A program made the translations under genes and the position numbers. 64,000 bases of DNA, from assembly GCA_947625375.1 (NCBI GenBank), contig CANQOC010000006.1:1-64000 (forward strand), read 5' to 3'. The stretch is from an uncultured Clostridia bacterium. GTDB taxonomy: Bacteria > Bacillota > Clostridia > Oscillospirales > Ruminococcaceae. Below the pieces are notes generated by a model. That model was not told where the DNA came from. It did no database searches and was given only the letters and a program-made list of their open reading frames with translations. Below, piece after piece: positions 26,024 through 34,666 of the stretch (the stretch's first letter is position 1; the number at the start of each line of letters is the position of its first letter).

Positions 26024-26314
26024 TTAGCCGAGCGGTTTTTCCTTTATGTACCCGTCACGCAGCTCTTTAAGATGCTTGACTATATCCGGATTCCGGTGTA
26101 TAAGCTGCGGCAGCTTTTCACAAGGAAATTCGGGGCAGACCCCGCAGAACTGTGCGCCGTGTTCTCTCGCACAGGCGTGAACCCTGCATCTTCCCGACTC
26201 CGCCCATTCCGGAACATATCCGTCGGCCTCGATGCAGCCGGGACAGAGACCGTCCTGACGCTTTTTGCAGCCGGTGCAGTCCTCGCCGCAGGCGGTAAGC
26301 GCTGAAAAATCCAT
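26024..26314 (-). CDS. DUF3795-type cysteine-rich small protein
   Basis: A 96-residue protein with ten cysteines arranged CGEDCTGCKKRQDGLCPGC near the N-terminus and CRVHACAREHGAQFCGVCPEFPC in the middle, matching the DUF3795 family of small putative metal- or cluster-binding proteins of anaerobes. The biochemical role is unknown. It is the last gene of a four-gene minus-strand run (maf, Nudix, hypothetical, this gene) with gaps of only 2 to 8 bases, so it is co-transcribed with them. Confidence 0.8.
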   Translation of the reverse strand: MDFSALTACGEDCTGCKKRQDGLCPGCIEADGYVPEWAESGRCRVHACAREHGAQFCGVCPEFPCEKLPQLIHRNPDIVKHLKELRDGYIKEKPLG

Positions 26315-26316
26315 AT

Positions 26317-26634
26317 TTACACCTTTCTGTAATAAGAATAGTGCGCGACGACATACCGCTTCTCGCCGGTGTTGTCGTCAATCCCCGAAATCTCGACGCC
26401 GTTGCCCGAAAGCAGCTCGGCGACGGTCGCACCCTTGATTCGGCAGCGGAAGACCTCGTGCGCCTCGCACATCACGACGATGACGTCGTCCAATACGATG
26501 ATTCCGCCCTCTTTCCCGAGCATCTGTTCAACGCCGTCGATTCTCTCGACTGCATAGATGATTGACTTTCCGTTGAAGCGCTCAAGCTCCTTCCGCGACA
26601 GCGCGTATTTGTCCTTTTTTCCGAACAGTCCCAT
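26317..26634 (-). CDS. hypothetical protein, 105 aa
   Basis: I do not recognise this protein. It begins MGLFGKKDKYALSRKELERFNGKSIIYAVERIDG and ends with a beta-rich segment (GIDDNTGEKRYVVAHYSYYRKV). It is soluble, with no signal, and resembles small uncharacterised proteins of Clostridia. An AGGGA ribosome site precedes the ATG. It sits between the Nudix and DUF3795 genes in the maf operon. Confidence 0.7.
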   Translation of the reverse strand: MGLFGKKDKYALSRKELERFNGKSIIYAVERIDGVEQMLGKEGGIIVLDDVIVVMCEAHEVFRCRIKGATVAELLSGNGVEISGIDDNTGEKRYVVAHYSYYRKV

Positions 26635-26642
26635 ATTCCCTC

Positions 26643-27092
26643 CTATTTAAATACCGCCCGCCATTTTCCGTCTTCAATTACATACTGAAACTCGTTGAGC
26701 TCGGGCGACAGCATCACCGAAATAAGCTCACGAAGGTCCGCGACCGTCGGTATCTCCCCGAGGCGGTTTTCGTCGACCCATTCCATCTCGCCCTCCTCCG
26801 AGGAACAAAGCTCGCCGGTATATTCGTTCGCCTCGAACAAGAGGACGATATACCGCCCGCCGTCCTTCGGAAACTGCTTTATCCCGCAAAGCCGCGGGTT
26901 GATGACCGTAAGTCCGGTCTCTTCCTTCATCTCCCGAATGACCGATTCGACGAACGACTCGTTCGGCTCAACATGCCCTCCCGGAAGGGCGTAGCCGCGC
27001 CAGTCGCTCCCGATGCGGTTCTGCAAGAGGTATTTTCCGTCCCGGTGCAAAAGACAAAGGTTAGTCAGTTCAACTTTCTCGGCTCTTGACAT
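26643..27092 (-). CDS. Nudix hydrolase (MutT-like)
   Basis: A 149-residue enzyme with a complete Nudix box, G39-x5-E45-x7-R53-E-M-K-E-E-T-G-L61, that binds Mg2+ for hydrolysis of nucleoside diphosphate derivatives. The preceding YALPGGHVEPNES matches MutT/8-oxo-dGTPase-type members; substrate choice is not decided by the sequence. It starts 2 bases after maf and is co-transcribed. Maf and MutT-type enzymes both cleanse nucleotide pools, which makes a house-cleaning role for this operon likely. Confidence 0.9.
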   Translation of the reverse strand: MSRAEKVELTNLCLLHRDGKYLLQNRIGSDWRGYALPGGHVEPNESFVESVIREMKEETGLTVINPRLCGIKQFPKDGGRYIVLLFEANEYTGELCSSEEGEMEWVDENRLGEIPTVADLRELISVMLSPELNEFQYVIEDGKWRAVFK

Positions 27093-27094
27093 TT

Positions 27095-27676
27095 TTACCC
27101 TCCAATCAGCTTCTCGAACCGCTCCAGCTCGATTTTAAGCCTTGCAATCGGGAACCCGATGACGTTATAGTGGTCGCCCGAAAGCTCCTTCACAAAGAGT
27201 CCGCCCCTGTCCTGAATCCCGTAAGACCCCGCCTTGTCGAGAGGGGAGTCCTCGGTGATGTATCTTTCGATGTCGGCGGCGGAGAGGGGATAAAACGTGA
27301 CCTCCGTCGTCTGCGAGAACGACATCGTCCGCCCCTCGCAGCAGATGCAGACTCCGCTGACGACGCGGTGGGTCCGCCCCGAAAGCTCGAATAGCATCTC
27401 CCGCGCTTCGCCGAGGTCCGCCGGCTTCCCGAAGATTTTTCCGTCGAGAATTACGACGGTGTCGCACCCGATTACAAGGTCGTGCGGGCGGTCCTTCGCG
27501 ACATAAACCGCCTTTCTGACCGCGAGTATTTCGGGGACGTTTTCGGCGGGAACGTCCTCGGGCGGGGTCTCGTCCGCGCCGGACGGGATTATCTCGTAGT
27601 CCTCAAAAATATACTTCAAAAGCTCCCTGCGCCGCGCCGACTGCGACGCAAGGACGATTTTCCGACCGTCAAACAC
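27095..27676 (-). CDS. maf: Maf-family nucleoside triphosphate pyrophosphatase
   Basis: Maf proteins hydrolyse dTTP, UTP or modified nucleotides to monophosphates and affect septum formation. From the GTG at 27676 the product has 193 residues and begins VFDGRKIVLASQSARRRELL, the family signature. Further motifs are GCDTVVILDGKIFGKP and SPLDKAGSYGIQDRGGLFVKELSGDHYNVIGFP. The GTG is preferred because AGGGAG lies 7 bases before it; the frame is open to 27760 but crosses the promoter. It is the first gene of a four-gene operon and divergent from the metal exporter. Confidence 0.92.
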   Translation of the reverse strand: MFDGRKIVLASQSARRRELLKYIFEDYEIIPSGADETPPEDVPAENVPEILAVRKAVYVAKDRPHDLVIGCDTVVILDGKIFGKPADLGEAREMLFELSGRTHRVVSGVCICCEGRTMSFSQTTEVTFYPLSAADIERYITEDSPLDKAGSYGIQDRGGLFVKELSGDHYNVIGFPIARLKIELERFEKLIGG

Positions 27677-27706
27677 ACAAACACTCCCTAAAACATATTC
27701 AGGACA

Positions 27707-27765
27707 AGTATAGCATATCCTCCGCCAAAAATCAACTTGACTTGCGCCGCTTTTTGACATATAAT
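27707..27765. promoter_or_regulatory. back-to-back divergent promoters
   Basis: Minus strand: TTGATT (27730-27735), 17 bases, TATACT (27707-27712) for maf. Plus strand: TTGACT (27737-27742), 17 bases, TATAAT (27760-27765) for the exporter. The two -35 boxes are separated by one base, so polymerase can bind only one at a time and the two transcripts should compete. Confidence 0.75.
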
Positions 27766-27792
27766 TATCAGAGCGAAAGAAAGGAAATTTTT

Positions 27793-28644
27793 ATGGAACT
27801 CTTCCTCGATGTCCTGATTGACACCCTCGCCGACACGGCCAAAATGCTGCCGTTTCTCTTCGGCGTCTATCTTTTAATAGAATATCTTGAACATAAGGCT
27901 TCGGACCGCCTCCCTCGGGCGCTTCGGAAGATGGGCCCGTTCGGACCCGTCGGCGGCGCGGCGCTCGGCTGTATACCCCAGTGCGGATTTTCGGTCGCGG
28001 CGTCGAATCTCTATGCCGGACGGCTTATAAGCCTCGGGACGCTTATTGCCGTCTTTGTCGCGACGTCCGACGAAGCCGTGCCGATTCTTATATCCCGCCC
28101 CGAGAGCGCCGGAAAAATTCTCCCGCTTATCGGTGCAAAGCTCGTGACCGCAATCTTGGCGGGACTTCTGGTCGACGCCGTATTAAGAATAGTTCACGCT
28201 CACCGGAACGAAGAGGACGAGCCATACCGCGACCTCTGTGAAGACTGCGGCTGCGAGGAGCACGGAATAGTCCGCTCCGCGCTTATGCACACGCTTAAGA
28301 TAACGGTGTTCGTGTTTATTGTGTCGCTCCTTCTCGGACTTGCGATAGCGCTTTTGGGCCGCGAGCGAATCGATTCGCTCCTCATGACCGACAGTGCTTT
28401 TCAGCCGTTTCTGACCGCGCTCATCGGCCTGATACCGAACTGTGCGGCGTCGGTCGTCCTGACCGACCTCTATGCCGCCGGAAGCCTGAGCTTCGGCTCG
28501 GTCGTCGCCGGACTCTCGACCGGCGCGGGACTCGGCCTTGCCGTCCTTTTCAGGACCAACCGCAACATCTCCGAAAACCTCACCGTAACCGCAATCCTCT
28601 ACCTCACCGGCTCCCTCGCGGGGGTGGTGCTGAATTTGGTGTGA
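27793..28644 (+). CDS. 10-TM heavy-metal exporter (ArsP_2-like; putative Mn/As transporter)
   Basis: A 283-residue membrane protein with about ten hydrophobic segments arranged as two similar halves: GAALGCIPQCGFSVAASNLYAGRLISLGTLIAVFVATSDEAVPI in the first, and GLIPNCAASVVLTDLYAAGSLSFGSVVAGLSTGAGLGLAVL in the second. The paired IPQCG/IPNCA motifs and the His/Cys-rich cytoplasmic loop (HAHRNEEDEPYRDLCEDCGCEEHG) match the putative 10-TM heavy-metal exporter family. The ATG at 27793 follows AAAGGAA. Substrate is unknown; annotation pipelines usually call these putative manganese transporters. It is a single gene under its own promoter. Confidence 0.85.
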   Translation: MELFLDVLIDTLADTAKMLPFLFGVYLLIEYLEHKASDRLPRALRKMGPFGPVGGAALGCIPQCGFSVAASNLYAGRLISLGTLIAVFVATSDEAVPILISRPESAGKILPLIGAKLVTAILAGLLVDAVLRIVHAHRNEEDEPYRDLCEDCGCEEHGIVRSALMHTLKITVFVFIVSLLLGLAIALLGRERIDSLLMTDSAFQPFLTALIGLIPNCAASVVLTDLYAAGSLSFGSVVAGLSTGAGLGLAVLFRTNRNISENLTVTAILYLTGSLAGVVLNLV

Positions 28645-28896
28645 CGCTGACAGAGAACAGAAGTTAGAGGTTAGAGGATAGAAGGTAGAGGGTAGAGGTC
28701 TGATTTCCGACCTCTGATATTTGTATTATGACCGTGGCGCGTCGCCGCACTGCCTTGCTATAAGGAATTCGCTGCGCTCATGCTATTTATAGACTCCCAC
28801 CCCCTTCCCCCTCCCACATGGGAGGGGGTTCAGCATAGCTAAGTCTTTGAACGCCGCCTGACGGCGGGGGAAATTTGCAATAACATGCGCTTTTCC

Positions 28897-29004
28897 TTCT
28901 ACACCCCCTGCCCCCTCTCCCTCAGGGAGAGAGAGGGGGTTCCACCCCACACCCGGCCGTTCACGTTCGTGAACGGCGCGACCACTCCCCTCGAGGGGAG
29001 TGGT
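28897..29004 (-). repeat. triple-palindrome module, copy 3 (inverted)
   Basis: Reverse complement of the module at 8557; the CCCTCGAGGG-centred palindrome is at 28981-29004. It is the only inverted copy of the six. Confidence 0.85.
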
Positions 29005-29166
29005 ACTTGGCAAGGAGGACACTTGTGCAGGCATATTAAAATTCATGAGCGGCGACCTACCTTGCTATAAGGAATTCGCTTCGCTCATGCTATTTATAAA
29101 CTCCCACCCCCTTCCCCCTCCCACATGGGAGGGGGTTCTGCATCGCTTCGGCCTCATCTCATATGA

Positions 29167-29274
29167 GGGCGCAGCCGGCGCGCTTCGCGCGCGAACAAAA
29201 GGGTCAAGAAAACTCCCTTCGGAGTTTTCTTGACCCTTTTGTTCCGACCGCCTTCGGCGGTCGCGGCTGCGCCC
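29167..29274 (+). repeat. four-way-junction repeat, copy C
   Basis: Outer stem GGGCGCAGCC (29167-29176) / GGCTGCGCCC (29265-29274); short arm GCGCGC-TTC-GCGCGC; perfect central arm from AACAAAAGGGTCAAG to CTTGACCCTTTTGTT; third arm CGACCGCC-TTC-GGCGGTCG. Confidence 0.88.
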
Positions 29275-29745
29275 TATTTAGAAGACAGAAGTTAGAGGTC
29301 AGATGGCCAGAATCTCAAGGAGCAACGCTAACCCCTCCCCGTCGGGGAGGGGTAGGGGTGGGGGAACAGGCGAAACGCGTCACGGTCGAGTGACGCGGGG
29401 AGCGTCCGCCAACGGCGGACTCCTTATAACAAGGCATAACGCCACTCATGCTTTTAATATACCTGCGCAAGTGTCCTCCCCGCCCTCCCCTCGATGGGAG
29501 GGCGGGGAGGGGTGATTTTAAACAGTATGAGCGCAGCGAATACCTTATTATCAGCAGTGCTTCGCCTTTTCGCACCGCATATTCGCGCACCGCATCCCTT
29601 TTTCAACCCATCGCCCCGCCGCACGCAATTTTTGCCTGTGCCGCCCCCACAATTTTTCCTCCCCCTCTGCATAAATCCGCAAATCCGGCTAATACTTAAC
29701 CTTGAACAGCCAAAAACTGTTATCATACATTCCATGGAGGTAGTT

Positions 29746-30507
29746 ATGCAAAAGGTTAAGTTCAGACAACCCAAGCGCAGGACGCTTTATATCATGCTCT
29801 GCGCGGGAATACTCGCGGTCGGAGCGGCTTCGGTCGCGGGGTACAGGGCCGCGGTAAGCTCGGTCACCGACGGTCTCATCACCTCTCGCGGCGACGCCGA
29901 CGTCCCCGATATCGACTATTCCGCCGTCGACGCCGTCCTGTCCGACATCAAAAAGGACCGCGAAGAGACGGCCGTCCCCGAGACCGATGCCGTCCAAGAC
30001 CAAATGCTTCCGGACGAGGTCGTCGGTCTTCCGGAAGAGCCGAACAACGAGGCGATTGTCGATATCACCGACGAGCTCGAGGCGCTTTATTATGAACAGG
30101 CGATACTGATGCCGATTAACGGCGAGATTATCGCGGCATATTCTGATGGCGAGCTTGTAAAGTCGTCGGGCGGCGTCTGGCGCACCCACGACGGAATCGA
30201 CATCGCGGCGGAATCGGGCGCCGAGGTCAGGGCGATGACTTCCGGCACCGTGACCGAGGTCTATGAGGACCCGCTTTGGGGCTGCTGTGTCGTCGTCGAC
30301 CACGGAAACACCCTTTTCGGGCACTATTTCGGACTTTCTCCCGATGTCGCCGTAACCGTCGGGGACAAGCTTAATGCCGGCGACACCGTCGGCACCGTCG
30401 GCAACACCGCCGACATTGAATCCGACGAGGATTCACACCTCCACTTCGCCCTGAAGTACCAGAGTCAGTGGATTGACCCGATTCAGTATATCGAGCCGAT
30501 GAAGTGA
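29746..30507 (+). CDS. M23 metallopeptidase, SpoIIQ-like
   Basis: A 253-residue protein with a basic cytoplasmic start, one membrane segment (residues 12-36) and an extracellular LytM/M23 domain. Zinc ligands are present: H148-x3-D152 in THDGIDIA and H231-x-H233 in HLHF, so it should be catalytically competent, cutting peptidoglycan cross-bridges. The approach LMPINGEIIAAYSDGELVKSSGGVWRTHDGIDIAA resembles SpoIIQ, which forms the forespore side of the engulfment channel and in Clostridia keeps its zinc site; I infer a sporulation role. TGGAGG precedes the ATG at 29746; an open extension to 29494 runs into repeat sequence. It is flanked by repeat blocks on both sides. Confidence 0.82.
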   Translation: MQKVKFRQPKRRTLYIMLCAGILAVGAASVAGYRAAVSSVTDGLITSRGDADVPDIDYSAVDAVLSDIKKDREETAVPETDAVQDQMLPDEVVGLPEEPNNEAIVDITDELEALYYEQAILMPINGEIIAAYSDGELVKSSGGVWRTHDGIDIAAESGAEVRAMTSGTVTEVYEDPLWGCCVVVDHGNTLFGHYFGLSPDVAVTVGDKLNAGDTVGTVGNTADIESDEDSHLHFALKYQSQWIDPIQYIEPMK

Positions 30508-30606
30508 CAAGCGGGGGACCTCCGCGACGGAAACTGAGGCTCCTCGCGGCTCCGTTGTCTGGCAGTCCGACCTCTGCTCTCCAACGGGTGCGCCGCGCAC
30601 CCGTCC

Positions 30607-30714
30607 GGACGCAGTCCGGCGCGCTTCGCGCACAAACGAAAGAAAGCAGAAAACCCTGTGCGGGTTTCTGCTTTCTTTCGTTCTGGCAGCCTTCGGCTGC
30701 CGCGGACTGCGCCC
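30607..30714 (+). repeat. four-way-junction repeat, copy D
   Basis: The outer stem is changed on both sides: GGACGCAGTCC (30607-30617) / GGACTGCGCCC (30704-30714), so AGTCC pairs with GGACT where other copies have AGCC/GGCT. Short arm GCGCGC-TTC-GCGCAC; central arm AACGAAAGAAAGCAG to CTGCTTTCTTTCGTT; third arm GGCAGCC-TTC-GGCTGCC. Confidence 0.88.
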
Positions 30715-30880
30715 TCATAGGAGCTAAAGCTGGAGTTATGCGTTCCCCCTTTCCGTGTGGAAAGGGGGGCAGGGGGATAGGAGTTTGAAAATAGCATGAG
30801 CGAAGCGAATTCCTTATAGCGAGGTAGTGCGTCAGCACACATTCTTTCTAAAACTTGCCAAAGTGTCCTCCTTGCCAAGT

Positions 30881-30987
30881 ACCACTCCCCTCGAGGGGAG
30901 TGGTCGTGCCGTTCACGAACGTGAACGGCCGGGTGTGGGGTGGAACCCCCTCTCTCTCTGAGGGAGAGGGGGCAGGGGTGTGGAAGG
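30881..30987 (+). repeat. triple-palindrome module, copy 4
   Basis: CCCTCGAGGG-centred 24-bp palindrome at 30881-30904, then the GTTCACGAACGTGAAC and CCCTCT/AGAGGG hairpins. Confidence 0.85.
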
Positions 30988-31322
30988 AAAAGAACAGAGA
31001 AACCGACAAAGATGTTGCATTTAACGTATGTCGTAAAGTGAATCCCTTATAGCAAGTCATGACGTCAAACAAACTTCCCCCGCCGTCAGGCGGCACTCCA
31101 AACTTTGACGATGCATGACCCCCTCCCATGTGGGAGGGGGACGGGGGTAGGAGTCTAAAAATAGTATTCGCGAAGCGAATTCCTTTTAATAAAGTGTAGC
31201 GACTCTCTCTGCTTTTTAGTGCGCTACTAAGATTCCTTCCCGCCCCTGTCCCCTCCCCGAAAACAATCGTTTTTCACAAAAACACACCGCCTATCGCGCG
31301 GTTTTTTCGTGCATATCGGGGG

Positions 31323-31351
31323 TTGACGGAAACGGCTTCGGATAATATAAT
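31323..31351 (+). promoter_or_regulatory. promoter of aspartokinase
   Basis: TTGACG (31323-31328), 17 bases, TATAAT (31346-31351), 30 bases before the ATG. Confidence 0.8.
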
Positions 31352-31380
31352 GTATAAAGACTCAGATAAGGAGAAGAGAA

Positions 31381-32712
31381 ATGCAGACAAAGGTTGTAAA
31401 GTTCGGCGGCAGCTCGCTCGCCGACGCAAAACAGTTTGTAAAGGTTGCCGATATAATCCGCGCGGACGAATCCCGCCGCTTCGTTGTTCCGTCGGCGCCG
31501 GGCAAGAGATATCCGAAGGACACAAAGGTCACCGATATGCTCTATGCCTGCTATGACCTCGCCGCGAGGGGCGGCGATTTTTCGGAGATGTTCGAGGCGA
31601 TTGTCGCCCGCTATATGGACATCGTCCGCGAGCTCGGCTTAAAGCTTGAAGACCGGCTCACGCGTGAGCTTTCCAATATAAGAATGAGCTTTTTGGCGCG
31701 CGCCGGGCGCGACTATGCCGCTTCGCGCGGGGAATATCTCAACGGTCTCATTCTCGCCGAATACCTCGGCTTTGCTTTCGTCGACGCCGCCGACGTCATT
31801 CACTTCGGCGAGGACGGAAAACTCCGCCTTGCCGAAACCTGTCACGCCGTAAAGGAGCGCGTCGAACAGGTCGGAAATGCCGTAATCCCGGGCTTTTACG
31901 GCTCAATGCCGAACGACACCGTAAAGACGTTTTCACGCGGCGGGTCCGACATCACCGGCTCGATTGTCGCGGCGGCCGTCGGCGCGGATTTATATGAAAA
32001 CTGGACCGATATTTCGGGATATCTCGTCTGCGACCCGAGAATCGTCCCCGACCCCGAACCCGTCGGAATCATTACATACCGCGAGCTTCGCGAGCTTGCG
32101 TACATGGGCGCACAGGTGTTCCACGAGGACGCCATTTTCCCGGTGAGACAGGCCGGAATCCCGATTAACATCAAGAACACAAACCGCCCCGCCGATGAGG
32201 GCACAATGATTGTCGAGACCGCCCCCGAGGACACTTCGCCGTATGTCATAACCGGAATCGCCGGAAAGCGCGGCTTCGTCACCGTCACCATCGAAAAGGA
32301 CATGATGAACGCCGAGCTCGGATTCGGCAGAAAGGTGCTCGAGGTCTTCGAGAACAACGGCATCTCGTTTGAACATATGCCCTCGGGAATCGACACCCTG
32401 AGCGTCATCGTCCACAAAGACGAATTCGAGGCCAAGGAAGACAAGATTATCCGCTCCTTGGAGATTGAGACCGCGCCGGATAAAATCGACATCGACCGCG
32501 ACGTCGCGCTTCTGGCGGTCGTCGGACGCGGAATGAGGGCGCAGCGGGGCACCGCCGCAAGGATTTTCGCCGCCCTTGCGCACGCAAAGGTCAACGTAAA
32601 GATGATTGACCAGGGCTCGAGCGAGCTGAACGTCATCGTCGGCGTGAGAAACGAGGACTTCGAGACCTCGGTCAAGGCGGTGTACGACATCTTCGTGACC
32701 CAGAAGCTTTAA
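31381..32712 (+). CDS. aspartate kinase
   Basis: Phosphorylates aspartate, the first step towards lysine, methionine and threonine. The 443-residue protein has the kinase signature KVVKFGGSSLADAKQF at residues 4-19, a nucleotide- and aspartate-binding core with RGGSDITGS, and two C-terminal ACT domains (from GKRGFVTVTIEKDMMNAELGFGRKVLEVFENNGISFEHM onwards) for feedback inhibition by end-product amino acids. The length and ACT arrangement match the monofunctional threonine- or lysine-inhibited class. AAGGAGAAGAGAA precedes the ATG. Homoserine dehydrogenase lies 3 kb away in its own unit rather than in the same operon. Confidence 0.95.
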   Translation: MQTKVVKFGGSSLADAKQFVKVADIIRADESRRFVVPSAPGKRYPKDTKVTDMLYACYDLAARGGDFSEMFEAIVARYMDIVRELGLKLEDRLTRELSNIRMSFLARAGRDYAASRGEYLNGLILAEYLGFAFVDAADVIHFGEDGKLRLAETCHAVKERVEQVGNAVIPGFYGSMPNDTVKTFSRGGSDITGSIVAAAVGADLYENWTDISGYLVCDPRIVPDPEPVGIITYRELRELAYMGAQVFHEDAIFPVRQAGIPINIKNTNRPADEGTMIVETAPEDTSPYVITGIAGKRGFVTVTIEKDMMNAELGFGRKVLEVFENNGISFEHMPSGIDTLSVIVHKDEFEAKEDKIIRSLEIETAPDKIDIDRDVALLAVVGRGMRAQRGTAARIFAALAHAKVNVKMIDQGSSELNVIVGVRNEDFETSVKAVYDIFVTQKL

Positions 32713-32717
32713 GGGAC

Positions 32718-33392
32718 ATGTCCGACGTAATAAAGAAAAAGAACCCCCACGCGGGGCACAGGGCGCGCCTTCGGCAGCAGGTTATAAACAGCACCGATTT
32801 CTGCCACCCGCACCAGATGCTCGAGGCAATGCTTTTTGCGCCGATAAGGGTCAGGGACACCAACGTCATCGCACACGAGCTGATTGACCGCTTCGGCGGC
32901 TTCAAGGAGCTGTCCGAAGCGTCGATTGAAGAGATGACCGAGGTCAGGGGCGTCGGTCCCACGACCGCGCTGTTTTTAAAGGTGTGCTTCGAGCTGTACC
33001 AAAGATACGCCCACCACGACTTCGACTGCAGGACCTTTTTGCAGAGCTCGCTCGAAAGCGGCGTCTTCTATAAGACTGTTTTCAGCGGCAGAGGCGAGGC
33101 GGTCGCGTTCACCGTCACCGATGACGACGGCGGACTTATTTTCAACAGCATCATCGATATCGACGAGAGCGACGCCGAGTTTGAAAAGACCATCGAGGCG
33201 CTAAAAACCCTCTCCCGGCGTCACATTGAGCCGAGGTGGAAGATATATGTCTGCTACAACAGCGTCGGCCGCTTCCCCGATGTCGAGGAAGAGGACATCG
33301 TCTGCATGTTCGCGCGCTCAATGATACGCCGCCTCGACGTCGAGCGCCGCTATATCCTCCGCGGCCGCCGCCTTATCCGTGTGATGACATGA
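32718..33392 (+). CDS. RadC-like protein without a JAMM metal site
   Basis: A 224-residue protein 5 bases after aspartokinase. Residues 10-95 match the N-terminal UPF0758/RadC region, including the helix-hairpin-helix EEMTEVRGVGPTTALFLKVCFEL. The rest has the length of the JAB/MPN domain of RadC, but the usual HxHPSG...D zinc ligands are absent: the segment reads RGEAVAFTVTDDDGGLIFNSIIDIDESDAEFEK. It is therefore probably catalytically inactive or a diverged structural homologue. Function is unknown; RadC itself has no settled role. The pairing with aspartokinase in one transcript seems accidental. Confidence 0.8.
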   Translation: MSDVIKKKNPHAGHRARLRQQVINSTDFCHPHQMLEAMLFAPIRVRDTNVIAHELIDRFGGFKELSEASIEEMTEVRGVGPTTALFLKVCFELYQRYAHHDFDCRTFLQSSLESGVFYKTVFSGRGEAVAFTVTDDDGGLIFNSIIDIDESDAEFEKTIEALKTLSRRHIEPRWKIYVCYNSVGRFPDVEEEDIVCMFARSMIRRLDVERRYILRGRRLIRVMT

Positions 33393-33419
33393 GGCGGGCC
33401 GCATAGCGTTTTGACACAA

Positions 33420-33455
33420 TAAAAACCGGACAGCGATGTCCGGCTTTTGTTGTTT
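33420..33455 (+). terminator. terminator after the RadC-like gene
   Basis: ACCGGACA and TGTCCGG flank a short loop and are followed by CTTTTGTTGTTT (about 33424-33453). Confidence 0.8.
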
Positions 33456-33629
33456 GAGTGACTGTCCGGGCGCCATACTCAGCCGTGCTGAACCGCCTCG
33501 CCGCGTCAGTCCGACTTCCGAGCATGACCGGCGCGGGAAACAACCGAGCACGCCAGCGGGAAAGCTTGCGCATGTCCAAGTCGGCGCCGGCGCAGCGCTT
33601 TTCCCAGCTTTGCTGTATTGCCGCACTTC

Positions 33630-33737
33630 GGCCGCAGCCGCGGCAGCCGGAGGCTGCCGAAACGAAATGAGCAGGAAAACTCCAAAGGGAGTTTTCCTGC
33701 TCATTTCGTTCGCACGCTTTGCGCGCCGGCTGCGTCC
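33630..33737 (-). repeat. four-way-junction repeat, copy E (inverted)
   Basis: Outer stem GGCCGCAGCCG / CGGCTGCGTCC. The first arm is CGGCAGCC-GGA-GGCTGCCG, and the GCACGC-TTT-GCGCGC arm is now third, showing inverted orientation. Central arm AACGAAATGAGCAGG to CCTGCTCATTTCGTT, perfectly paired. Confidence 0.88.
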
Positions 33738-33957
33738 TATTAGAGAGCAGAAGTGAGAGGGTCAGATGTCAGAATCGTAAAGAGCCACCTTGAGCAAGTC
33801 GTGTTGTCGAACAAATTTCCTCCCCGCGTCAGCGACAATCAAAAGTTTTGACGCACAGACTCCCTCCCCTCGAGGGGAGGGTAGGGGTGGGGTGACTTTA
33901 GATAATATGAGCGTCAGCGAATACCTTGTTATAGGCAGTGCGGCGTTGCCCTGCTTC

Positions 33958-34061
33958 GGCCGCAGCCGGCGCGCTCCGCGCGCGAGGGGATAAAAGGAAA
34001 ACTCCGTCGGGAGTTTTCCTTTTATCCCCTTCGGCAGCCTTCGGCTGCCGCGGCTGCGTCC
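33958..34061 (+). repeat. four-way-junction repeat, copy F
   Basis: Outer stem GGCCGCAGCC / GGCTGCGTCC; first arm GCGCGC-TCC-GCGCGC; central arm GGGGATAAAAGGAAAACTCC to its perfect complement; third arm CGGCAGCC-TTC-GGCTGCCG. Confidence 0.88.
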
Positions 34062-34223
34062 TCATAGGAGCTGAATCCGGAGCGATGCGTACCCCCTTTC
34101 CATGTGGAAGGGGGTAGGGGGTAGGAGTCTAAAAATAGTATAAGCGAAGCAAATTCCTTATTATGGAAGTGCTGCACCCCTGTAAGTTACCCTTAGCGCT
34201 CGCAAGTGTCCTCCCCGCCCGGT

Positions 34224-34332
34224 ACCACTCCCCTCGAGGGGAGTGGTCGTGCCGTTCACGAACGTGAACGGCCGGGTGTGGGGTGGAACCCCCTCTCTCT
34301 CACTGAGGGAGAGGGGGCAGGGGGTGTGGAAG
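34224..34332 (+). repeat. triple-palindrome module, copy 5
   Basis: CCCTCGAGGG-centred palindrome at 34224-34247, followed by the same two hairpins as the other copies. Confidence 0.85.
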
Positions 34333-34666
34333 AAAAAATGAGCATGTCACCGCAAAGGCGAGGCGTTTCGACGTCCTCTGCAAAGCGAACACCAGCAAAG
34401 CATGACGCCGTACAAATTTTTCCCCGCCGTCAGGCGGCACTGCAAAGTATGAGTTGCATAACCCCCTCCCATGTGGGAGGGGGACGGGGGTGGGAGTCTA
34501 AAAATAGCATGAGCGCAGCGAATTCCTTATTCCCCCCAACCCAAACGCCCCGCGCAGCGCACGGGGGTTGGTGAAACGTATTGCGGACGCGGTCTGACCG
34601 AAGTCCTCACAGATAATACGCGCAAGGCGCGCCGATTATTGCGCCCGGAAAAAATTTTTTCGGGAT

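Larger units (their letters stand above)
28645..29535. repeat. intergenic repeat block 4 (partly inverted)
   Basis: About 0.9 kb without genes. It opens with an AG-rich inverted repeat (28655-28727). The modules of blocks 2, 3, 5 and 6 then appear in reverse complement and reverse order: tail (28762-28790), CCCACATGGG palindrome (28810-28830), GCCGCCTGACGGC (28853), triple palindrome (28897-29004). A plus-orientation set follows with a tail, palindrome, four-way junction (29167-29274) and GCCAACGGCGGACTCCTT (29407). Confidence 0.8.
30510..31260. repeat. intergenic repeat block 5
   Basis: About 0.75 kb without genes. Four-way-junction element (30607-30714), C5TTTCCGTGTGGAAAG5 palindrome (30744-30768), tail module, triple palindrome (30881-30987), GCCGTCAGGCGGC (31082), CCCATGTGGG palindrome (31112-31139) and two tails: the same order as blocks 2, 3 and 6. 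Confidence 0.8.
33456..34665. repeat. intergenic repeat block 6
   Basis: About 1.2 kb without genes. Two four-way-junction elements in opposite orientation (33630-33737 and 33958-34061), an AG-rich repeat (33750-33778), a CCCTCGAGGGG palindrome (33862-33885), a C4TTTCCATGTGGAAG palindrome (34091), the triple palindrome (34224-34332), GCCGTCAGGCGGC (34426), a CCCATGTGGG palindrome (34461-34484) and tails. Confidence 0.8.

Noticed and set aside
29721..29735. Sporulation-sigma promoter for the M23 gene
   Set aside because: CATACATT is only a partial match to a sigma-F/G -10 box and no clear -35 was seen.
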